Source of the DNA: Nymphaea colorata
Taxonomy: Eukaryota; Streptophyta; Magnoliopsida; Nymphaeales; Nymphaeaceae
Direction: 5' to 3'
Assembly: GCF_008831285.2 (NCBI RefSeq)
Contig: NC_045148.1
Span: forward strand, 5,394,001 to 5,458,000
DNA: 64,000 nucleotides
The notes beneath the pieces were generated by a model that searched no databases, had not been told where the DNA came from, and saw only the letters and a list, made by a program, of their open reading frames with translations. Shown piece by piece: positions 13,171-26,114 of this stretch (its first letter is position 1; every line of letters begins with the position of its first letter). The position numbers and the translations under genes were made by a program.

Positions 13171-13363
13171 CAAAGAGTGTTGAATTATATGACCTTAAGT
13201 TTCAAGGTGGTCCTTTGCAATATTTAATAGTTATGAGTTCTTTTTAAACTTTTTTCTATTTTTGTTTTGATGTTATTTGTAAGTCTCTATTGCTGCCCTA
13301 TCTCTTTATTATTGAGATTAGGGGTAGTTAATCAAGTGATTTTTCTCTCTCTATGACGGCCGG

Positions 13364-14903
13364 CTGTAACAATCACCTTAGGGTTCTTGAAGAGTGTTTG
13401 GTGCAACATCTTGAATGAGAGGCTGCTATGGTTGGAAAGGTTTGGATAATCTAGTGCAATCTTGGGATTAGGCGGTCATGGGATGAGTCTCTTAACATGT
13501 ATCATTTGTTAAGATCACCAAAATATAAGAATGTGAATCATGAATATTACTATTTGGTTTGGGTCGTCAATAGGTGTAGATGAATGGTAATCCTCCAGTG
13601 GTATATTTTGAGGCATAATGTCACTAGAATTAGGATCCATTATCATGGGTAGGTTAAGTAAACAGTATGTTAGGACTTAGGAGTATTGCCAGTACTTGAC
13701 ATAACTGGTTGGACTGAGTTTGAGGTCATGAACACTCATATTTTTATTTTTTGGAATATTTTGATATTTTTTGTTTATTAATTTATATTTGATGAAAATA
13801 AATAATGAAATTATGTGTTTCTTTGCTTAAAAGACTTCTTATATATATATATATGTATGTATTCAAAAATCCTGGGTGATAATAAGAGTGCCATCAACAT
13901 TGAAATAATTGAAATCCTTGGCCATTATGGAGTAAAAGCCTTAATGGCACAAAAGGATACGGTGGTTGATGCTAACAAGTAAATTGAAATAATAAAATGA
14001 TTGGCCATATATGGCTGGTTCCCAATGATACTGCTTGTCGAAATATTCATAGAAAGAATGTCACACTAACATGGCTAAGACAATTTCCTTTGGGGCCAAG
14101 ACCCTTTTTCCTCTTTTGATTGGTGAACTGGGTTAAGCAAACTCCTACCAAGATGCAAGGAGATGCTCCCTAGTGTTTAGCTCCTAACCTCTTTTAGCTT
14201 GAAGGTTTCCAGTTCAACCCTCTGGGCAGGTGGATGGAGCTCTTGTTATCTTGTAAATTAACTTCTTGAACCATATTTAAAAGCATTGTCACAAATATCA
14301 ATGTTTTTCTCAAAAAAAAAAAAAAAGAAGGGAAGGGAAACAAAGAAGAGCAAAAGAGGGTGAAAAGTCATGTTCTTTTGGACAGGATAGCAAAATAAAA
14401 ATATCATGTTTCTTTTTTGAATTTTACATCTTTGCTTCAGTAAGTGATGCCAACTATTAAATCCTGTCACCTGAGATAATAAATTCATTGTTTTGTTGCA
14501 ACTTGCAACTAAAAAGGTATACAAATATGGGTAACAAGAAGGCTGCTTGTTTTATCTCAATCTGTACCCAAATGTTTTACCTTGACTGTTGTCCTATAGA
14601 TGGCCTTCTTTCTGTGTGATTCTGGTTTTGTATCTCCTTAGCATGCCACAATTTTAAATCATTCATGCTATATAGAATTTCCTTGTTAAATTTCCTCGTT
14701 ATTTGTGGTTTATTTATTTTCATATCAAAAGTTCACTCAACCTTTCGGCTTTCCTTTGGTTTTTTCTTTCTTGGTATGATTGTAGTACAAAAGCAAAGTC
14801 ACCTGGATCATTCTTCTACTCATGATTCAACCATTGACATTTCTTATTTTATTTTACCTTGTTTAATTTTATTTGTTGCTAACCACATCATTCTTGCCAT
14901 TAG
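13364..14903. other. No gene seen; probable intron or 5' flank of the E3 ligase gene
   Basis: AT-rich sequence with no exon I can recognise. GCATTGTCACAAATATCA at 14283-14300 matches the terminus of the MITE at 26543-27033, so a truncated relative may lie here, next to an A-rich run at 14310-14326. Upstream exons of the ligase gene were looked for here and not found. Confidence 0.5.
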
Positions 14904-16975
14904 ATGGAGTTCATGTGGACTACCATATGGAAGGCTTGGTAGATAGTCCTTCGGTGGATGATGATGGAGAATGTCTTTCACCAATTATACTAAATGCTAC
15001 CTCAATCAACACAGATGTCTATTACAATAAAGCTGTTAACTATACATTGATGGTCACCTTTGTATCCTTATTTAAGCATCTCATTTTTTTTTCTTAGGAA
15101 TGTTTTCATATTAGACTACTAGTTTTTGTTCCTTGTGAGCCTTAATATTCCAATAAATAAGGTATCTTTTCTTCAAGTTCTTTTGTTGATTCGTCAAATG
15201 GAGCACAGTAGTACTCAATCTGTAAGTATTATGATTTCTTTTCCCTGTGGCTTGCCAGATCATTTTTATGGTACTGTAGGTTACTCTTGAATCTTGATCT
15301 ATGATGTGCTTGCACACCTTCTCTGTCTAATTCCAGAATTCACTATAGTATTGATTTTTCTGAAAATATACAGGGTGCAGCCAAAGTCTCACTTTTAATG
15401 ATAGGGCAACAAGCTATTATGGATGCATACCTATGTCTGCTACATTTAACTGCAGGCATCCTTGTTGGTGAGTTTCAAACTTAAAAATCTCGGCAACTTT
15501 GATGACACTTATGACTTTGATAAGATTTGGTGCACTACGTCATTTGTTTTTCTTTTTCCTAATAACTTTCGTTTAAAGAACTGTAAGAAAAATCAATTAT
15601 TTGTAGGGTAGAGTCAGGGATGAGCCAATGACTTTCTACAAGGATCATTGCCTGAATGGGCAGTTCTTTGTAATATTTTAACTGATTATTCTAAAATTCT
15701 ATTCTGAGTTTTCAGTGGATAACTGTGCCATCATGATCGATAGTTCACTTTAGTCTAAGTTTGAGGAGTACCATATTTCAATTAACTTGTAATAGTTCAT
15801 TTTTTACTCTTACGTTTGAGAATTTGAGGACTGCTATATCTTTAAAAGACTTGTTTTTTATGCAAAACCAAGCTTTAGGTAAAAACTTGGTTTTTTTGGA
15901 AACCAAGCTTTGTCACTAGGTTTCATCTCAGAAGTAGAATGTTTCTGCACCCAACCTAGTTTCTTGTGTAGGGGAAGTCTCAGATGTAATTTTTGCATGG
16001 ACATACTGGTTTTCTAGACGTGCTTGAGTGAATGAGGGTTAGGCCAGAGTCCATAGTCTAGCCATTGGTCTAAAGTGGCTGGAAAAGGATATATTCAAAA
16101 TTCCTTTTAATCATGAGTCCATTTTTTCTAGATATCCACTTCCCAAAAAATTGGCTTCCTTAGGTGGCTTACATGGTGATACTGCTATATATATATATAT
16201 GTATATATATATGTATATATATATGAAAATTGTTAAAAACAAGACCACTTGGGTAAGAGACAAAAACCAGATCCATTAAATTAATTATTAAATTATTCTT
16301 TTTTCAATCTAACCTGATAGATATGATCTTAATTTCTGAAGAGTATTTTGATGAGAAATTTATATTAAGTTAGTCGTTTTCTTACTTAAATAATGTTTTT
16401 AAATAATAAAAAATGAATGCGCTTATAACATCAAAATTTTCATAGTAGAAAGATCTTTTTTTTTTTTAAAAAATGACTTAAAACTAAAACATGATTTATA
16501 TTAAGTTAATATTGTAAACACATTAGAAGGTTCACATTTTGTTTAAAACACTTTTTAACATGAATTTAAGAGGTTTGGTTTTTATCCCTTACCCAAGTGG
16601 TTTGGTATAAAGTTGGTAAAAACTTGACCGCATGGATAAGGGACAAAAACTAGACCCATTAAAATTAATTATTATAGTATTTTCTGCAATCTAACCTTAT
16701 AGATATGATCTTAAGTGTGATTTGATGAGAAACATATATTAAATTAGTTATTTATTTATTTTAATAATGTTTTTTTAATAATAAAAAATTGAACGGCTCT
16801 TATAACATCAAAATTTTGATAGTAAAAAAAATCAAAATTTTTAGAAAAAAACTAAAACATGGTTTATATAAAATTAGTGTGCTTATGAACACATTAGGAG
16901 TTTCATATTTTGTTTGAAACACAAATTTTAGAGGTGTGGTTTTTATCCCTTGCCCAAGTGGTCTGGTATTTACCG

Positions 16976-17012
<37 letters not shown>

Positions 17013-20000
17013 TAGAAAGTACATTTTTTGCAAAAACCCATTTTATGCCTCAAAAATGGGTCCACTGAAAAAATTGCAAAAAGATTTGTCTTTTTGAAAA
17101 AGACTCCAAGGAAAAAAAATTCCAAAAAACACAAAAAGAATACATCTTTTTGCATTTTTTTCACAATTTTTGTTATTGAATTTTTCACATTCTATTTATA
17201 GGTTTTTTAGAATTTTTTTTCTCAAGTTGTTGGGATTTTCCTGAGAAAAACAACTTATTATACCTGGGAAGACCACATTGTTTAAAACCGTAAACCAAAA
17301 GAACAGTTTCAAGCCAATAGGTGAGGGTATGGAAGGGGTGGTTGATGTTTAGAGTCTTTAGACGAAAGGTGTGTGGGTAGGGGGGTGGTTGGTGAGGAGG
17401 GGTGGGGGTTGGAAAGAAGGACGACAGCGGCGAAGAATGATGCTCCTTTTGAGAAGAAATAGTGTTGGTGATGTTATGTAAGTGTCAAAGAGGCGAAGGC
17501 GGAGCAATGCAACAACAACCGCATGATTAGACAATAGGGAGCCAGCCAGTGAGGAAAGAGAGGAAGGTGAAGGAGCGGTAGAATGTTCTAGTGGTGGGAG
17601 TGTGGTGATCGAGGAGGAATAGGTTGGAAGGAGGATTATGAGGCTGGCAGGAAGGGAGGCAATTGTTAAGGGAACGGGGAACAAAGAGACAGGTGAGCTG
17701 ACATGGGAGAAAACTAATTGTAAGAACGGGAGGCAAAGAGGGGTCTTAGGAAGATTGGAGAAAGTTTTGGAAAATGGTGAAAGTCGCATAGTTAATATGA
17801 ATGATAATGGAGATTAAGGGAGGGAGAGGAATTGCTACAGTAAATTGGAGGCGAGAGCAGCGTGAGCATTGGGAAAGTGCACCCAATCATCAAAGGAGTT
17901 AATGCAGTTCGAACTGGGGGATGGACAAGCAACCCTTTCACTTCCGTGGGATCCCAGTGCATAAGTTACTAGTAGCAACACACATTGGATACGATCCAAT
18001 GGGAACATAACTTTGACATATGGGGTTTCATGAGGCAAAACTAGAGCATGGCTGAGGTAATGCAACCCAGAACAAATCGACATGTATAGCAGTGGTAGGT
18101 GGAGTTGCCTGTTGAATGTGGCATATTTGTACCACTTAATTAAACTGAATAGAGTGGGAGGACCTTCCCTGAGAAACTGGTAGGTGCTTGTTGGGGCCAT
18201 GAAAAGCTGAACACCTAAGTATACGTCCTTTCAAGATGCCCCTTCTGCAATGTGAACACAAGGTAGCTCAGGGAGAATTGGGCATGACACACGATGGGCA
18301 CCACCACTCACCACTTCGAGGCTGACCAATGCATCTATGACTTACCAATGGCTGGAACGATGAGACCCTTCTAGACCTGAAAATGAACGGTGAGTCACAA
18401 GCATCACGACAAATGTGATCAACCATGGGTATTGTAAAGCCAGCAATGTAAGATTTTCATACAGGGTTTCCCTTCAAATCAAACTGATGAAGAAATGGAG
18501 ATCAGTCACACTAATAATGCATCTTGCAAGGGCAAACCTGAGGAACTCGGACAGGGAAGCAAAGAAACTAAATTGTAGCCTGAATGGATACTTCATCGCA
18601 AACCCGCCACAACAAAGGGACTAGGTGGGTCCCTAGGCATTGAGATTGCCTGTCATCTGCCATTGAGCTTGGCTGTTACGAGCTAGGTATTGTGGAGATA
18701 AAATTGCCAAAGCTGATCAAATAAATCTGCCTTGAGAAGATCAACGACAATGTGAAGCAACCATGGAGAAGGTTTTAGGGAGCCATTGAGCGAGAGAGCT
18801 TGAGAGAGAGAGAGAGAGAGAGACTCACCGCCAGCTGCGTGCCTCGCCGGTCACCAAAGATGTAGAATAGTGATTAAACTTACAAATTAACTGTTGGTGA
18901 TCATTGGTGGCTGTAGAAACACGCAGCGGAAGAAGAGAAAGAAAAACAAACACAGGATTTACGTGGAAAACCTCGGAACGAGGTGAAAAACCACGGGGAA
19001 GCTCTAACCTAGGGGCAAAACCGCAACTCTAGGAGAGAGAAAACTTAATTCACTTAATCAACAATTACAATAAGTGATTAGAATAAAAGAGGGAGATAGA
19101 GAGACCCGCCTAGGGAACCGAGCCCATCCTTGGTTCCCGTGCCCATGGGTACCAGGTCCATATCCGGACCCGGTTCCCTATTACACGGTATTCTAACACT
19201 CCCCCTCAAGCTTGGCATACATGTCAAACATGCCAAGCTTGCTAACATTCTTTTCAAATTGAGATGTACATAAGGCTTTAGTTAGAACATCTGCAATTTG
19301 ATCTTCAGACTTCATATAAGGAAGGATCAACTCTTTTGAATCTATACGCTCCCGTATGAAGTGGCGATCTATCTCCACATGTTTGGTTCTGTCATGCAGG
19401 ATGGGATTATTTGCCAGGTTAATCGCAGATTTATTGTCACAATACATTTTCATCTTCTCTTCAATTTCAATTCCAATATATGCTAGAAGAATCTTTAGCC
19501 ATAACATCTCTGTAACCCCCATAACAACAGCCCTGTATTCAGCCTCAGCACTGGATCTAGAATAGACCTCCTGCCTTTTACTCCTCCATACCACCAGGTT
19601 TCCCCCTAGAAAGATGCAGTACCCTGTGGAAGATCTTCTGGTATCCGTGCAACCAGTCCAATCGGCGTCAGAGTATCATTCAATATTAAGTTTGTCCTGC
19701 CGTGTATACAGTAACCCTTTACCTGGGTTATTCTTCAGGTACCCCAACACTCTTTCTGCACTCTTCCAGTGACAATCAGTAGGAGCATGCATAAACTGAC
19801 TCAACACATTTACAGCATAAGTAATATCAGGGCGAGTAAGAGTAAGATAAATAAGCTTACCAACCAGCCTCTGATACCGTCCTTTTCCTTCCTCATCCAG
19901 GATGTTACCAGTTTTGATACTTATCTTTGTACCTGACTCCATTGAAGTTAGAAAGGGCCTGCATCCCAGTTTACCCGTCTCTTTCAGGAGGTCCAGAGTG

Positions 20001-23000
20001 TACTTCCTTTGGCTCATGACAAGCCCTGTCTCTGATCGAACAATCTCTATTCCCAGAAAGTACCTTAATTTTCTCAGATCTTTAAGGTCAAATTCAGCAG
20101 CTAACCTCTCCTTCATCTTCTTTTTCTCTTCTTCATCATCACCTGTGACAATCATATCATCAACATAGACAAGAAGAATGCTCACCAGGCCACTTCTCTG
20201 CTTAATGAACAGGGTATGATCACCATTTCCTTGTTTGTACCTATTTGTCTTCATTACCACCCTTAGCCTTTCAAACCATGCTCTAGGGGACTGCTTCAGG
20301 CTGTACAGGGCCTTCTTGAGATGACAGCATTTTCCACTTTGAGCATATCCGGGAGGCATGCTCATATAGACCTCCTCCTCTAGATGGCCGTTCAAGAAGG
20401 CGTTCTTGACATCAAGCTGGTCCATGCCCCATTTCTTTTGCACTGCAAGTGCCAAAATGACCCTCACAGTCTTCAGTTTTGCAACAGGAGCAAAGGTTTC
20501 AAGATAGTCAATTCCGTATTTTTGGCTGAACCCCTTTGCAACCAAACGAGCTTTATACCGTTCCACAGTCCCATCAGGTTTATACTTCACACTAAACACC
20601 CACTTGGAACCAACTAAGTGAGTCCCCTTGGGAATATCGACCACTTCCCAAGTGTTGTTCTTTGCCAAGGCATCAATCTCCTCTGTCATAGCCTGTAGCC
20701 ATTTAGGATCCTCTCTAGCATCTTCCACACACCTGGGAATCACAGACATAGACAAAGTGGTAATAAAGCATTTGTATTCTTTACTGAGTTTTGAATATGA
20801 GACGAATCTCTGAAGTACATGATTGGTCTGGTCCCCTTGCGCAGGGCTATGGGAAGCTCTTCATTCATTGGACTTGGTTCATTCGGGGAACTCACAGGAT
20901 TGGGATTGGTTACATCAACAGTCTCAACCACATCTTTCTCCTTTCTAGTGTAAACTTGCCCAAACAAATGATCACGGGATGTGGGCTGATCATCCACAGG
21001 GCCTCCTTCCACATGACTATCTTTATCATCTCTGACTGTATCTTCCACACTGTGACTAAGTTTGTAGTCCAAGAAGTCAGTAAACTGAATAAGCTGATTT
21101 GGAGAATACTCTTCCACACTGTCCCCCTCTACACTCCCCATGAAGAGGATTCACAGGAAAATACGCCTCATGTTCATGAAAGGTAACATCCTGGGAGACA
21201 TAGATTTTGGAGGTAGTAGGATCAATACATTTATATCCCTTCTGAGTGGAGGAATACCCCAAGAAGACAGCTTTGACAGACCGAGGGTCAAGTTTCTTGA
21301 TGGTGAGACTATGGTTATGAACAAAGCAAACACACCCGAACACCCGAGGGGTAAGAGGCCAGGGGTTATGAGTGGGACTGAGCACAGAGTAAGGAGTACG
21401 GCCATTCAACACACGAGTGGGCATACGGTTGATGAGGTGGGCACTAGTGAGGAGAGCATCGCCCCAGTAGCGCTTAGGAACGTGCTTGTGGAACATAATA
21501 GCTCGGGTGACATCTAATAAATGGCGATTTTTACGTTCGGTCATGCCATTTTGAGGAGGAGTATAACTACAGGACGTCTTATGAACAATACCCTTGCCCC
21601 GCAGGAAGTCATCCAGGGATTGGGAGACATACTCCCTGGCATTATCAGTACGGAAAATCTGAACAGAGGTCTGAAATTGATTTTCGACAAAGACAACAAA
21701 ATTTTTGACAACGACAGGAACTTCACTGCGTTCTTTCAACAAGTACACGAACGTACAACGGGAGTAGTCATCAATCAGAGTCATAAAGTAATGGAAACCA
21801 TGACAAGTGGGTACTCCCGAAGGACCCCAAACATCAGAGTGAACCAAAGCAAAAGGACGAGTGGTTTTATTGATAGAAATAGGGTACGAAGCCCTAACAT
21901 GCTTAGCAAACTGACACACTTCACATGTGAAGGAGTCCATGGAAACAAAAGTAAACAACCGAGGAAACAACTTCTTAATCAACTGGAATGAGAGATGTCC
22001 AAGGCACTCGTGCCATCTCATAATGCTAGACCTGTCCTCCACGCCCGTCAACAGTGTGCTAGTGGCTGAGATGACAACAGAGGCAACCTGTACGGGCAGT
22101 CTGTAGAGGCCATCAATAACCGAACCAATCCCAATCTTCTTCCCCGTCACCAAGTCCTGCAGGGTACAATGATCAGCAGAGAAAATTAGATTACAATTGA
22201 GTTCTTTGGTGATACTACTGACAGATAACAAATTCACAGGAATATTGAGAACATGAAGAGCATTATGCAGAAGATATTTATTTAATAAGGAGAAACTCCC
22301 TTTTCCAGCCACAGAGATCGAGGACCCATCAGCCATAGATACGCGTTGCTGCCCTGAAGACAATTTGTACTCTTGAAACATCTTAGGGTTCCGTGTCATA
22401 TGATGAGTAGCTCCACTGTCAACTACCCAATCACCAAGTAAGGGATTACCTTGATCACTTGTGGCAACAAGAGCTTGGGCTAACTGAGCTCCCTCACGTG
22501 GAGGCTTCCTCCTTAGTAGTAGATAACCGGCTGATGTATGCTTGTAATTCCTTGATTTGGTCGGAGGAAAGCTTCGGTTTTTCAACACTTGGAGAGCTAG
22601 TATCAGGCACAGGAGGACCCCGCCTACCAGAGGGAGGACGACCATGGGTGAGCCTCTTCTCAGGATGAAGATCCCAACAAAAATCAACTGAGTGTCCCAA
22701 CTTGTTACAGTGACTGCAACGCCGAATAGGACGCTGCCCAGTCCCTGGAGCACGGCTAACAAAAGCAGAGGGTGAACTACCATGACTAGAGTCAATATGC
22801 ATCACTTGACGGCGTTGTTCCTCAGATTCCACCCGGGCATACACCTCCTCAATTCCAGGGGTCTCGTCACAGTTGAGAATTTGACTCCTAATGGATTCAA
22901 ACTCATCACGCAGACCTCCCAGAAAAACAAAAGTGCGGTCCATCCGTTCTTTCTGCCAGTACAGTGCATGATCAGAACCACAATTCCAGTCATCATTCAC

Positions 23001-26000
23001 ATGATAATCCAGTTCCTCCCATTTAGTCTTCAGGGCTGCATAGAAGGATGCCACAGACAAGTCACCCTGTTTAAGAGAATAGATGCTGCGTTTAATCTGG
23101 TATGTACGCAGGACTCTCTTTTTACGGCCATACATCCTCGCAAGCACAGTCCACATGTCATATGAGGTCAACTTTTGCAAAATAAAGGGCTGAATATCAG
23201 CAGAGACAGAACTAATAATCCAAACCTTAACTTGACTATCTTCCAACGCCCAAGTCGCCCATCCAGGATCAGTTTTACTAGGCGTAGGTTTCTCCCCAGT
23301 GATACCGCGACTAGTGATCCCAATTTCAAGCGCAGCAGACGAAGAGAGATAATTGTCTTTGTTCAGCCGAATAGAGGTGACTTGAACAGGCAAATTTTTG
23401 CTCTTGGGATTGCTGCCCGTGTCAAAGGTAACATCGGTCTTGGAGGTTATCTCTTCAGCCATATCGACCACAAAAAAAAATCCAACAGTCAGAGAATACC
23501 AGAAAAACGCAAGACCCGGGCGCTGCGTCACTTTGCCTACAATCGAGGACGGGCAGCGGCAGAGCAGCGGGATTTCCGGCAAGCAGGCACTGGGCGGGGA
23601 ACAGGCCAGGCGACGGCGAGCGGCGTCGAACAGTGAGCGGCGTCGGCGCACCCAGGCGATGTCGGGCGGTGTCAGACCGGCGGACGGCGGCGGTGCACGC
23701 TAGGCGACGGCGGGCGGCGGTGGGACGGCAGGCTGCGTCAGCGGCAGGACTTAGGGCGACGTCGGAGATAGAACTCCAGCAAGGTCAGACTTAGGGTTCC
23801 AAAAAAAAAACCCTAAATCACACACGAACGAAGAAGCCAAACAACACAATTTTGGCTCTGATACCATGTAGAAACACGCAGCGGAAGAAGAGAAAGAAAA
23901 ACAAACACAGGATTTACGTGGAAAACCTCGGAACGAGGTGAAAAACAGGATTTACGTGGAAAACCTCGAAACGAGGTGAAAAACCACAGTTTTGCCCTTA
24001 GGTTAGAGCTTCCCCGTGGTTTTTCACCTCGTTCCGAGGTTTTCCACGTAAATCCTGTTTTTCACCTCGTTCCGAGGTTTTCCACGTAAATCCTGTGTTT
24101 GTTTAAGAGAAAGAAAAACAAACACAGGATTTACGTGGAAAACCTCAGAACGAGGTGAAAAACAAGATTTATGTGGAAAACCTCGGAACGAGGTGAAAAA
24201 CCACGGGGAAGCTCTAACTTAGGGACAAAACCGCAACCCTAGGAGAGAAAACTTAATTCACTTAATCAACAATTACAATAAGTGATTAGAATAAAAGAGG
24301 GAGGTAGAGAGACCCGCCTAGGGAACCGAGCCCATCCTCGGTTCCCGCACCCATGGGTACCGGGTCCATATCCGGACCCGGTTCCCTATTACACGGTATT
24401 CTAATAGTGGCCAATCACTGCGTCACCCATTTCTAATCACTAACCATTGCTTGTTCTCGCTAGTCAGATAACTACTGACAATGATTGGTGAAGCTGATTC
24501 GCATTTTTTTTTACTCCATAGAAAGATGATTTTAGCTCTCTATGGAGTTTAGTTGTACGTAAGTCATTTTAAGTTGAGTAAGGTGTGTCCTCATCTTGGA
24601 GGAAAAAGTGTAGGTGCAAACAACCGCACCTGACTTGTGTTAAGAGTCAATTTCCACACCAATGCCATACTTGCACCCGCACCTGACTTGTGTTGAATCT
24701 GGTGCAGCACCTGTTTTGGGTGTCCGTCTTGCATAAGTGACAACTTACCTTTTTTCCCTTTTTCTTTTGCCATTTGTAGTTTCTAAATGGTTGATAATTT
24801 CCTGAGCACTACTGGTTGGAAATTGGGAGTATGATTGCTGGACATGGGTGACATCAGCTAGCATGTTTTCCAACTTGGAGTGGACAATTTTGTCTCGTGA
24901 CTTTTGGAGTTACTTGTTTTTTGGTCTTTTGTTTTTTTCTTTATGAGGTCCACTTCCCAGCCACCACTAGTTTGGAAATAGGTTGGTTATGGTTGCTGAT
25001 GTTAGGGTAATACAGTGGGCCTATATCCCAGCCAATGGTGGCTAAATTTTCTTTTAAACATATTTTTCTTCATCTTTTTGGGTCTTTCAAACATTTGGAA
25101 AGCCAGAATTTTTGTAAAAGCAAGATGTGGTTAGGCCTGTTATCATCCATATAGGCCTTAACAGTTTATGGATGATTTTGTATAAACTGTAGAATAGGAA
25201 AACATTTTTAGCATAGGGATCTATAGTCGTCTTTCCTAGGATTCTGCCAAATGGTTGTACCCTTTCAGTCTTGTTTTGGACAGATTCTTTTTTAAGCTTC
25301 TCAACCTAATTTCAGCATTGATAGTTGATAAAATGGTTGTTTAGAATTTCATTTACGCTCCTCGATACCAGATTCTATAATGTGCGAAAACCATTTACTG
25401 TCAATTTGCAAAATCAAGTTGGATGAAGAAATTTGCTATAGACTAATGTTGAGGACCATTGCAATCATGCTGCAACACAAGCTAATGATACAGTGATAGC
25501 ATGTAAGCTTCAAAGGATTGTTCTCTACTTGTTTTTCAAATGAAGAAAATAAGAAACTTTTATAATTCTTGCTGCATGTCGCATACTGCATAAAAATTTA
25601 AAATGCTAGTGGGTTTGCTGATTGCTGTCATGGTCTCTATCTTTTTGTTGCTAATACAGTTGTCTTTTCTTTTGTGGTTCATATTCTGCCCTTACATGTG
25701 CTTATTCTTTATTGATATTTGATAAGTGACACATGCAATTTTTATGTGCAGAATCACTTTTCAATGCATTTGCCACAGCAGCCTTTTTCAAATTTGTGGT
25801 TTTTGCAATATTTGAAATGAGGTATCTTCTTGCAATTTGGAAGGCAAGTAGATCCATGAACTCAAATGAGGGATGGGAAACAATGAGACGTGATCTGTCC
25901 ACCCTATATAGCCGTTTCTGTAAGTCCTAATTAAACATTCTCATCAAATTAATTCTTTCATATGGATGCCCTAATGGAACAAAGTTGAAGTTTTTTCCTT

Positions 26001-26074
26001 TTCATTTTGTAGTTTATCTTCAGTTGCTGCATGTGAAACATTTGTGAGTATGTGCATGTGTGGCATATTTGGAG

Positions 26075-26114
<40 letters not shown>

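Larger units (their letters stand above)
8630..13363 (+). mobile_element. Copia retrotransposon element 4, degenerate, plus strand
   Basis: The internal region runs gag, protease, integrase, RT, RNase H on the plus strand. A short phrase, TGATTTTTCTCTCTC followed by TATGACG and CCGG, occurs at 8630 and again at 13337, just after the end of RNase H. This marks the start of the two LTRs; the right one is cut off after about 27 bp. The left LTR region (8630-about 9120) is rearranged by internal duplications. No target-site duplication could be assigned. In-frame stops are frequent, so the element is dead and older than element 3. Confidence 0.8.
18912..24406 (-). mobile_element. Copia retrotransposon element 3, nearly full length
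   Basis: A complete element on the minus strand. The 3' LTR is 18912-19198 (TGTAGAAACACG to TTCTAACA). The 5' LTR is 23867-24406 and ends TTCTAATA, a C-to-T change in the terminal CA. The 5-bp direct repeat GTGGC flanks it at 18907-18911 and 24407-24411. The primer-binding site TGGTATCAGAGCC (complement of 23854-23866) matches initiator tRNA-Met. A polypurine tract lies at 19199-19211 on the minus strand. Gag and all pol domains are recognisable but split by frameshifts and at least one stop. It sits in the large intron of the E3 ligase gene, in antisense orientation. Confidence 0.95.
15468..25751 (+). other. 10.3-kb transposon-filled intron of the E3 ligase gene
   Basis: The donor is TTGTTG|GTGAGT and the acceptor GTGCAG|AATCAC; together they restore a Glu codon (GAA). 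The intron holds a MITE dimer (16226-16978), a (TA)n tract, an unassigned purine-rich block (17340-18911) and Copia element 3 (18912-24406). The rest (15.5-16.2 and 24.4-25.7 kb) shows no gene. Confidence 0.85.

Noticed and set aside
22494-23462. Programmed frameshift between gag and pol in Copia element 3
   Set aside because: Other frameshifts and a stop occur further on in the same element, and Copia elements normally use one frame. Mutation is the simpler reading.
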